5,561 nucleotides of DNA from Deltaproteobacteria bacterium UBA2385. Its GTDB lineage: Bacteria > Myxococcota_A > UBA796 > UBA2385. Shown one piece after another: positions 1-5,561 of the stretch (the stretch's first letter is position 1; each line of letters opens with the position of its first letter). The DNA lies in assembly GCA_002343455.1 (NCBI GenBank), contig DDSR01000433.1:1-5561 (forward strand), written 5' to 3'. A program made the translations under genes and the position numbers. The notes beneath the pieces were generated by a model, which made no database searches, was not told the DNA's origin, and saw only the letters and a program-made list of their open reading frames with translations.

Positions 1-1
1 G

Positions 2-2461
2 GACCTGAACGGCAAGGCGGTGCTCTCCTGCGTCACGCCCATGCACAAGGTGGCCGGCGGCGCGTTGCTGACCACCGAGGGGCTGGGCGAGTATCGCCAG
101 CAGGTCTACAGCCACGCCTTCGTGGCCACGGGCGGCCTGCAGTGCGGCTTCTGCATCCCCGGCATCGCCGTGAAGACCGCCGAGCTGCTGGACAAGAAGC
201 CCGCCCCCAGCCAGGCCGAGGTCCGGGCCGCCCTGACCCCCCACCTCTGCCGCTGCACCGGCTACCTCAAGATCGAGCAGGCTGTCCAGCTCGCCGCCGA
301 GCACTGGCGCGGCGACACCCTGCCCGAGCTCTCCCAGCACGTCGCCGTCGGCAGCTCCTCGGCCCGCTACGAGGGCCTCGCCACGGTGCTCGGCGATCGG
401 CCCTACGTCGACGATATGCGCGTCCCCGGCATGCTGCACGGCGCCGTGCTCCTCTCCCGCTGGCCGCGGGCCCGGGTGCTCTCGATCGACACCCAGGCCG
501 CCCGGGCCCTCCTCGGCGTCCAGGCCGTGCTCACCGCGGACGATCTGCCCGCCGCCCGCTTCATCGGCCTGATCGAGCAGGACCAGGCCGTCCTGATCGG
601 ACCCGGCCAGACCACCCGCTTCGTCGGAGATGTGCTGGCCATCGTCGCCGCCGAGACCCGCGAGCAGGCCCGGGAGGCCGCCGAGCTGATCGTGGTCCAG
701 GTCGAGGAGCTCACCCCCCTGACCGACCCCGAAGCTGCCCTCGCCCCGGGCGCCCCACGGGTCCACCCCGACCGCGACAACCTGCTCTCCACCAGCAAGG
801 TCCAGCGAGGCGACGTCGACGCCGCCCTGGCCGCCTCGGCCCATGTGCTGACCGAGACCTTCCAGACCCAGTGTATCGAGCACGCCTTCCTGGAGCCCGA
901 GAGCTGCCTCGCCGTCCCCGCGGGGGACGCCATCGAGATCTACACCCAGGGCCAGGGCGTACACGACGATCAGAAGCAGATCGCCCGCATCCTCGGCTGG
1001 GAGCCCGAGCGGGTGCGGGTCACCCTGGTCGCCAACGGCGGGGCCTTCGGGGGCAAGGAGGATCTGTCCGTCCAGGGCCACGCCGCCCTGCTGGCGGTCA
1101 AGACCGGCCGGCCCGTCAAGCTGACCATCAGCCGTGAACAGTCGATCCGCATGCACCCCAAGCGCCACCCCATCCGGATGACCTACACCGTCGGCTGCGA
1201 CGCCGACGGCCGCCTGACCGCCGTCCGGGCGCGGATGCTCGGCGACAAGGGCGCCTTCGCCAGCGTCGGGGCCAAGGTGATGGAGCGGGCCGCCGGCCAC
1301 GGCTGCGGGCCCTACCGGGTCCCGGCCGTCGACATCATCGCCCAGGCCGTCTACACCAACAACCTCCCCAACGGCGCCTTCCGCGGCTTCGGCGCCAACC
1401 AGGCCGCCTTCGCCATCGAGGGCATGCTCGACCGCCTCGCCGAGCGGGTGGGCCTCGACGGCTTCGACATCCGCGAGCGCAATGTGCTGGAGGAGGGCGA
1501 TCGATTTGCCACCGGGCAGGTCATGAACAGCGGCTGCGGGATCCGCCCCACCCTGGAGAGCCTGCGCCAGGACTACAAGTCCGCCCGGGCCCGCGGCCAG
1601 GCCGTCGGCATCGCCTGCGGCATCAAGAACACCGGCATCGGCAACGGCATGCCCGACATCGGCCGGGTCCTGCTGGTCGTCGACCGGCCCGACCACCTGA
1701 CCCTGTACACCGGCTACACCGAGATGGGCCAGGGTCTGTTCACCGTGCTCCAGCAGCTCTGCTGCGCCGAGCTGGGACTGCGCCACGAGCAGGTCAGCGT
1801 CGAGGTCAGCACGAAGTACTCGGTCGAATGTGGCATGACCACCGCCAGCCGGGCCACCCTGCTCTGCACAGAGGCCACCCACCGTGCCTGCGGCACCTTG
1901 AAGGAGGCCATGGCGGGCCGGGGCCTCGCCCACCTCCAGGGCCAGAGCTTCCCCGGTGAGATCGTCTTCAACTTCACCACCAAGCCCGAGTACGGAGGCG
2001 ACACCCACGTCGCCTTCTCCTACGCCACCCAGCTCGTCCTGCTCGACGGCGAGGGCAAGCTCGAGAAGGTCATCGCCGTCCATGACGTCGGGAGGGTGAT
2101 GAACCAGGCCCTCTGCGAGGGGCAGCTCGAAGGCTCTGTCCACATGGGCCTCGGCTTCGCCCTGACCGAGGATCTGCCCCAGGTGGCGGGCCACCCCGTC
2201 TCCACCGACCTCAACGATCTGCGCATCCTGCGGCCCCGCCATATGCCCGCCATGGAGATCCGCCTGCTGGAGGTCCCCGATCCGCTCACCGCCTACGGCG
2301 TCAAGGGCGTGGGCGAGGTCGGGTTGGTACCGACCGCGGGCGCGGTGGCCTCGGCCCTGCACGCGCACGACGGCATCTGGCGGACCCGGCTGCCGATGCG
2401 GGGCAGCGCCGCGGCCAGGGCCATCCTGCCCAGCCGGCTGCACGAGGGGGATCATTGCTGA
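2..2461 (+). CDS. xdh: Xanthine dehydrogenase-like molybdo-hydroxylase, fused [2Fe-2S] and Mo-binding domains, selenium-dependent type (5' partial)
   Basis: Probably hydroxylates xanthine or a related purine or heterocycle at a molybdopterin centre and passes electrons through two [2Fe-2S] clusters. The frame is open to the window edge, so GTG at 20 is not the real start; roughly the first 50-60 residues, with the other plant-type cluster cysteines, are missing. Counting from that GTG: C4 is the last ligand of the first cluster; C42, C45, C77 and C79 form the canonical CxxC-x31-CxC second cluster. The Mo region starts near residue 112 with no FAD domain between. It contains GGAFGGKED (340-348), AFRGFGANQ (453-461), EMGQG (568-572), and VKGVGEVG (761-768) with the presumed catalytic E766. 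The fused Fe-S/Mo layout, about 860 residues when complete, and stretches such as GIKNTGIGNGMPDIGR and TTASRAT resemble the selenium-dependent xanthine dehydrogenase family (the Enterococcus faecalis type). Ordinary purine hydroxylase is the alternative. Selenium dependence is inferred from family only. Confidence 0.93.
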   Translation, partial: DLNGKAVLSCVTPMHKVAGGALLTTEGLGEYRQQVYSHAFVATGGLQCGFCIPGIAVKTAELLDKKPAPSQAEVRAALTPHLCRCTGYLKIEQAVQLAAEHWRGDTLPELSQHVAVGSSSARYEGLATVLGDRPYVDDMRVPGMLHGAVLLSRWPRARVLSIDTQAARALLGVQAVLTADDLPAARFIGLIEQDQAVLIGPGQTTRFVGDVLAIVAAETREQAREAAELIVVQVEELTPLTDPEAALAPGAPRVHPDRDNLLSTSKVQRGDVDAALAASAHVLTETFQTQCIEHAFLEPESCLAVPAGDAIEIYTQGQGVHDDQKQIARILGWEPERVRVTLVANGGAFGGKEDLSVQGHAALLAVKTGRPVKLTISREQSIRMHPKRHPIRMTYTVGCDADGRLTAVRARMLGDKGAFASVGAKVMERAAGHGCGPYRVPAVDIIAQAVYTNNLPNGAFRGFGANQAAFAIEGMLDRLAERVGLDGFDIRERNVLEEGDRFATGQVMNSGCGIRPTLESLRQDYKSARARGQAVGIACGIKNTGIGNGMPDIGRVLLVVDRPDHLTLYTGYTEMGQGLFTVLQQLCCAELGLRHEQVSVEVSTKYSVECGMTTASRATLLCTEATHRACGTLKEAMAGRGLAHLQGQSFPGEIVFNFTTKPEYGGDTHVAFSYATQLVLLDGEGKLEKVIAVHDVGRVMNQALCEGQLEGSVHMGLGFALTEDLPQVAGHPVSTDLNDLRILRPRHMPAMEIRLLEVPDPLTAYGVKGVGEVGLVPTAGAVASALHAHDGIWRTRLPMRGSAAARAILPSRLHEGDHC

Positions 2462-2465
2462 GGCC

Positions 2466-2479
2466 GGGCCCCGCGGCCC
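2466..2479. terminator. Small GC hairpin between convergent stop codons (candidate bidirectional terminator)
   Basis: GGGCC (2466-2470), loop CCGC, GGCCC (2475-2479) forms a perfect 5-bp stem that lies exactly between the stop of the xanthine dehydrogenase gene (2459-2461) and the stop of the minus-strand gene (2480-2482). No T-tract follows on either strand, so it is not a textbook intrinsic terminator. In such GC-rich DNA a 5-bp stem can also arise by chance; its position is the main support. Confidence 0.3.
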
Positions 2480-4570
2480 TCAACCCGGCCTGCCCACCTG
2501 CAGCGACGGGAGCGCCTGGGTCGGCGTCCGCATCCGCCGCGGGTACAGGTGCCGCAGCGGCTGGCAGGGCTCCGCAGAGATCACCAGCCGTAGCCCCTCC
2601 ATCGCCTGGAAGGGCAGGCGCGAGCCCAGCACCGCCTCGGGCTGCTCGGGAGGACCCAGCAGCGCGGTGTAGGGCCAGGTGCAGCGCACCGCGTCGACTA
2701 CAGCCCTCAGCGAGCCCTCGTCCAGAGCGTTGAGCTTGGCCCAGAGGCCCCCGTTCGGGCGTGAGCGGGCCAGGGCGCGCTCGTGGAACTCCTTGGTGTA
2801 GACCGCGCTGCTGGCCTCGGGGCCCCAGGCGTCGACCGCGATCAGGTCAAAGGTCTGATCGGTGACCGCCAGGTAGTGCAAGGCGTCGTCGACGACCGGC
2901 ACCACCCGCGGGTCGGTGAGCAGGGACTCGACCCCGAACCAGGCCGCCGAGTTGTACTGGGTGCTGTCGATCTCGACGATCACCAGCTGCCGGGCCTGCG
3001 AGCCCTCGAGCACGCCCTGGGCGAAGAGGCCGGTGCCAAAACCCACCAGCAGGACCGAGTCGACGGGCTTGGGCATCAGGCTGCCGACCCCCTGGCCGCC
3101 GGAGCGCAGGGCCGGGCGAGCCTGGATCATCCGCCCGTTGCTGACGAGCCCTCGGTCGGAGCGGGTCTGTACGACCAGCGTGGTCGCCTCCCAGCCCTCC
3201 CAGGCGCCCAGCACGGCGTCGGGGCCGAACTGTCGCCGCTCATGCTGCCCGGGGCCGCGTGGGATGAGCAGGGTGGCGGCGATCACCCCTCCGCCGACGA
3301 CCGCCAGCAGCAGGCCGGTGGCGGGCGTGGGGCGAGCCCAGACCAGGCTGGCCCCGGCCAGGCCCAGCGCCATCCAGGTGCAGAGCAGCAGCCCCCCGTC
3401 GGCGCCCAGCGCGGGCATGAGGACGAAGCCGCCCACGGCCGAGCCCAGCACCGCGGCCACCGAGTTCACCCACCAGATCGAGCCCAGCCGCCGGCCGTGA
3501 CCCCGCAGGGCGCCCGCGTAGAGGCGGGCGAGCAGCGGGAAGCTCGCGCCAAGGAGAACCGAGGGGCCGACCAGGGGCAGCAGCCGGACGATCAGCGCCC
3601 AGACCCCGACCTGCGCTGGCGCGAGGCGCACCGCAACCCACTCCCAGGACCAGGGGATCAGGGCGGCGATGCTCAGGAAGGAGAGGCCCACGAGGGTGGC
3701 CACGCGGCGCGGGCTGGCCTCGCCCAGGCGGGAGGCGAGCAGGGCCCCCAGGCCGTTGCCGGCGAGGATCAGGGCCAGGATCAGGGCGACGGCGTCCCCG
3801 GGCTCCAGGATGAAGTCGGCGTAGTGTCGCCGCTCCAGCAGCAGGAAGGAGCGAGCCCAGAAGAGCTGGGCCAGCATGACCAGGGCCCCCGAGCCGGCGG
3901 CGGTCCCCAGCAGCAGGAGCTTCAGCCCCACACCGAGCTCCCGCGGCTCGGCGGGGGTCTCGACCGCGACCCGAGGCAGCGGCGCGCGGGCCGCCAGCAG
4001 GGCCGTGCCCGCGGCCAGGAGGTTGAGCAGCCCGGCGAGAGCGAGGGCGAGGGGCAGCCCGACGATGAAGGGCAGGACGAGGCCGCCCAGGATCGTGCCC
4101 AGCGCGGCCCCGCCGGTGTTGGCGCTGTACAGCGTGGGCAGATGGCCGGCGTCCTGGTCGGCCCGGTGCATCGCGGCCGAGAGCAGCGGGAAGGTCGCTC
4201 CCATCAGCGTGGTCAGCGGGAGCAGCAGCAGGCCGGCGACGGCAGCCCGCCCGGAGAGGTCGCCCAGGTCGCCGATGTCCAGCGTCCCGACCAGGTGCAT
4301 CAGGGCGGGGAACAGCAGGCCCCCGAGGGCCACCAGCAGCTCGATCACGGCGTACTGCCGGAGCGGATGCCGGGGGCTCTCGGCGAGCCTGCCGCCGAGC
4401 AGGGAGCCCAGCCCCAGGCCCAGCATGATGGTCGACATCACCAGCGTGATGGCCGGGAACATCGCGCCGACGGGCAGGGCCAGGGCGCGGATCCAGCCGA
4501 TCTCGTAGATCAACGTCGCGGCCCCCGACGCCGAAGCGGCCAGCAGGATGAGGTGCGGTCGGGCTCTCAA
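2480..4570 (-). CDS. Integral membrane protein with C-terminal spermidine-synthase-like domain
   Basis: A 696-residue protein in two parts. Residues about 6-436 are very hydrophobic, with roughly 12 membrane segments, and resemble the membrane half of fused MFS/spermidine-synthase-like proteins. Residues about 450-670 form a Rossmann domain of the spermidine synthase type: glycine loop VGFGTG (509-514), VEID (532-535), DDALHYL (561-567), and FDLIAVDAWGPEASSAVYTKEF (574-595). The glycine loop has T where soluble spermidine synthases usually carry D or E, and the substrate-loop region reads VSNGRMIQA, so true aminopropyl transfer is uncertain; methyl or another group transfer at the membrane is possible. 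The start is placed at TTG 4570, just before the first membrane segment, because no ATG or GTG lies close by. No clear Shine-Dalgarno precedes it. An in-frame ATG at 4744 would add 58 residues that look non-coding and overlap the neighbouring gene. The gene stands alone: convergent with one neighbour, divergent from the other. Confidence 0.88.
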   Translation of the reverse strand: MRARPHLILLAASASGAATLIYEIGWIRALALPVGAMFPAITLVMSTIMLGLGLGSLLGGRLAESPRHPLRQYAVIELLVALGGLLFPALMHLVGTLDIGDLGDLSGRAAVAGLLLLPLTTLMGATFPLLSAAMHRADQDAGHLPTLYSANTGGAALGTILGGLVLPFIVGLPLALALAGLLNLLAAGTALLAARAPLPRVAVETPAEPRELGVGLKLLLLGTAAGSGALVMLAQLFWARSFLLLERRHYADFILEPGDAVALILALILAGNGLGALLASRLGEASPRRVATLVGLSFLSIAALIPWSWEWVAVRLAPAQVGVWALIVRLLPLVGPSVLLGASFPLLARLYAGALRGHGRRLGSIWWVNSVAAVLGSAVGGFVLMPALGADGGLLLCTWMALGLAGASLVWARPTPATGLLLAVVGGGVIAATLLIPRGPGQHERRQFGPDAVLGAWEGWEATTLVVQTRSDRGLVSNGRMIQARPALRSGGQGVGSLMPKPVDSVLLVGFGTGLFAQGVLEGSQARQLVIVEIDSTQYNSAAWFGVESLLTDPRVVPVVDDALHYLAVTDQTFDLIAVDAWGPEASSAVYTKEFHERALARSRPNGGLWAKLNALDEGSLRAVVDAVRCTWPYTALLGPPEQPEAVLGSRLPFQAMEGLRLVISAEPCQPLRHLYPRRMRTPTQALPSLQVGRPG

Positions 4571-4723
4571 GGGGTCGGCTCGGTGGTGGAGGTGGCTGCC
4601 AGGTCGGCGGGGTCGGGAAGATAGTCCGGGCGAGTTGAGCCGGTGTGGACCAGCGCGCCGCGGTGACAACCCCAGGAGGTCCCAAGGGAGGGATCGTGGA
4701 ACCGGGCCTGCCGATGCCTGAGA
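4571..4723. other. Divergent intergenic spacer
   Basis: This stretch separates the minus-strand membrane gene from the plus-strand ferredoxin/MBL remnant and should hold both promoters. I could not pick out a convincing -35/-10 pair or operator in it. All three plus frames carry only composition-driven translation, apart from the possible N-terminal residues MPEN at 4714-4725. Confidence 0.5.
4674..4693 (+). promoter_or_regulatory. Purine-rich Shine-Dalgarno-like stretch
   Basis: AGGAGGT (4674-4680) followed by GGGAGGGA (4686-4693) is the strongest ribosome-binding-like signal in the window. The second part lies 4 bases before GTG 4696, whose frame reads VEPGLPMPEN before it leaves the frame used by the MBL homology. 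It is about 30 bases before ATG 4724, too far to serve that codon. This hints that the ancestral gene started at GTG 4696 or ATG 4714 and that sequence between there and the surviving ferredoxin tail has been lost. Function is inferred only from position and composition. Confidence 0.28.
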
Positions 4724-5322
4724 ATGGGGGCACACTCCTCCCATCGCCACCCGTCGGCCGCCGGCTACGCAGCGTTGTCCTGCCCGACAGCCTCGATCGG
4801 GGAGCCAGCCCCGGCGCTCAAGCAGGCGGTGCTGCCTCACCCGGCGCTGCCTCATGTCCTCGTCTGCGGCTACGCCAGCCGCGAGAGCTACGGCGCCCAA
4901 TCCTGGCTCCTGCTGCGGCCCGAGGGCGATGTGCTGGTGGACGTGCCCCGCCCGGCGCCGGCGCTCCTCGACCGAATCGACGGGCAAGGCGGCGTGCGCC
5001 ATATCGTGCGCACCCACCGCTTCGACGTGCATGAGCACGAGCAGATCGCCGCCCGCTTCGGCGCGGACCGGATCATGCACGAAGCCGACTCTACCGCGAC
5101 GAGCTGCGGTTCAGCGGCGACCACCTGGGGGGTCGAGGCGAGGGGTTGGGCGCCGGTCGCTCGGTCTGCTGGTACTCCTGGTCCGAACAGACCCGATCGA
5201 TGGAGGCCCTCCGGGAGCACCGGTTCGCCAATGTCCTGCCAGGCCACGGAGGGCCCTGGCACGGCGGGCATGCGGCGCGGGAGGCGGCGATCGCCGGGCT
5301 GATCGACTGGATGATGAGCTGA
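4724..5322 (+). pseudogene. Broken ferredoxin / metallo-beta-lactamase-fold protein, internal deletion and frame change
   Basis: Homology to 4Fe-4S ferredoxin plus MBL-fold hydrolase fusions (known in plants, cyanobacteria and other bacteria, function unsettled) is split over two frames. Frame one (ATG 4724 to about 5089, 122 codons) gives the ferredoxin tail LSCPTASIG with its last cysteine (C20). It then gives the MBL start: CGYASRESYGAQSW, VLVDVPRP, and THRFDVHEHE (97-106), which stands where the family has its THRDDVADH metal motif, and FGADRIMHEAD. Frame two (about 5089-5322) resumes at LYRDELRFSGDHL, then CWYSWSEQTRSM and VLPGHG, ending at TGA 5320. By comparison with remembered homologs, about 40 residues including the PGHT metal-binding segment are missing at about 5089, and the first three ferredoxin cysteines are absent upstream. 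As written, translation from 4724 runs on in the wrong frame to about 5302. Family assignment is firm; whether this is true decay or a sequence or assembly error cannot be told here. Confidence 0.8.
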
Positions 5323-5326
5323 TCGC

Positions 5327-5561
5327 TCACAGGTCCGGCAGCGCCTTCACCGCGAGTCCCCAGCCCAGCAGCGCCTCGCTCTCCGCCCGCGAGACCAGCG
5401 CGTCCGCGTCCACGATGCGCGGCCACCGGTCCTCCGGGCCGGGCCCTCGTGCGCAGCGCCTCGGCGAGGCGCCCGTCCGTCTCACGGATCGGGCCCCCCT
5501 CCGCCTCGCTCCGCTCGGCACCTTCCCCCGCGAGCGACTCATCATTACCCACAAGTTTCGG
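5327..5561 (-). pseudogene. C-terminal part of an unrecognised protein, apparent frame change, 5' end outside or at window edge
   Basis: I do not recognise this gene. Reading leftward, one frame is open from the window edge and gives an acidic, natural-looking stretch (GNDESLAGEGAERSEAEG, then IRETDGRLAEALRTR) to about 5445. It then degenerates into Arg/Gly-rich sequence. A second frame takes over with PEDRWPRIVDADALVSRAES and EALLGWGLAVKALPDL, ending at TGA 5329-5327. Treating one base within the GC run 5438-5446 as extra joins the two into one plausible tail of about 75 residues. GTG at 5552-5550 could be a start in the first frame, but no ribosome-binding site precedes it and the frame continues to the edge. 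Only 4 bases separate this stop from the stop of the MBL remnant. Alternatives are a short intact ORF in the second frame alone, from ATG 5545, or non-coding sequence. Confidence 0.4.

Noticed and set aside
20..22. GTG as the start of the xanthine dehydrogenase
   Set aside because: The frame is open upstream to base 2, and the residues before it (DLNGKA) fit the conserved end of the plant-type [2Fe-2S] domain. The gene therefore begins outside the window.
142..1137. A 331-codon open frame inside the xanthine dehydrogenase gene
   Set aside because: Its Arg/Pro/Gly-rich, low-complexity translation is a frame-shifted shadow of a gene whose own frame shows every expected motif.
2783..4624. A 613-codon open frame on the plus strand opposite the membrane gene
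   Set aside because: Its translation is rich in Gln, Gly, Glu and Arg with no recognisable motif, and it mirrors the hydrophobic codons of the clear minus-strand gene. It is a shadow caused by high GC content.
5032..5034. TGA in the plus frame that runs from 4645, considered as a selenocysteine codon because of the selenium-type enzyme nearby
   Set aside because: The MBL homology at this point is in a different frame and continues without a stop, so this TGA belongs to a shadow frame.
4571..5080. Extension of the membrane gene upstream on the minus strand, to ATG 4744 or beyond
   Set aside because: The added residues are Pro/Arg-rich, match nothing in the family and overlap the plus-strand MBL remnant, whose homology is clear.
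5504..5518. CCTCGCTCCGCTCGG, a short GAGCG-type tandem repeat
   Set aside because: Only two copies of a five-base unit, of a kind common in GC-rich genomes. It is not a CRISPR, an attachment site or a hairpin.

Overview
The window is very GC-rich, with a strong preference for G or C at the third codon position and long spurious open frames on the opposite strand of real genes. Together with the gene content (a fused molybdo-hydroxylase of the selenium-dependent xanthine dehydrogenase type, a membrane-fused spermidine-synthase-like protein, and a ferredoxin/MBL-fold protein) this suggests a high-GC bacterium of the myxobacterial (Myxococcota / former Deltaproteobacteria) kind. That assignment is an inference from composition and family content; no taxonomic marker is present.

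Layout. Bases 2-2461 (+) hold most of a xanthine dehydrogenase-like protein: the end of a plant-type [2Fe-2S] domain, a complete second [2Fe-2S] domain and a complete molybdopterin-binding region, with no FAD domain. Its start lies before the window. It meets, tail to tail across 18 bases containing a small GC hairpin, an intact minus-strand gene (4570-2480). That gene encodes an integral membrane protein with about a dozen membrane segments and a C-terminal spermidine-synthase-like Rossmann domain. A divergent spacer follows (4571-4723).

The last ~850 bases are different in character. A plus-strand gene (about 4724-5322) is clearly related to proteins that join a 4Fe-4S ferredoxin to a metallo-beta-lactamase fold, but its homologous stretches lie in different frames. 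The middle of the MBL domain (the PGHT region) and most of the ferredoxin are missing. A minus-strand tail (5561-5327) of unknown function also seems to change frame, by one base. This end of the window is therefore either a patch of decayed genes or poorly assembled sequence.

No operon linking the genes is visible: the three transcription units run +, -, + and then -. The xanthine dehydrogenase would need a separate FAD subunit, molybdenum cofactor synthesis and, if the family assignment is right, a selenium-insertion system, all encoded elsewhere. I found no RNA gene, CRISPR array, insertion sequence or origin, and I see no convincing sign of a wholly new multi-gene system. The best leads are the selenium-type enzyme and the disrupted ferredoxin/MBL gene.
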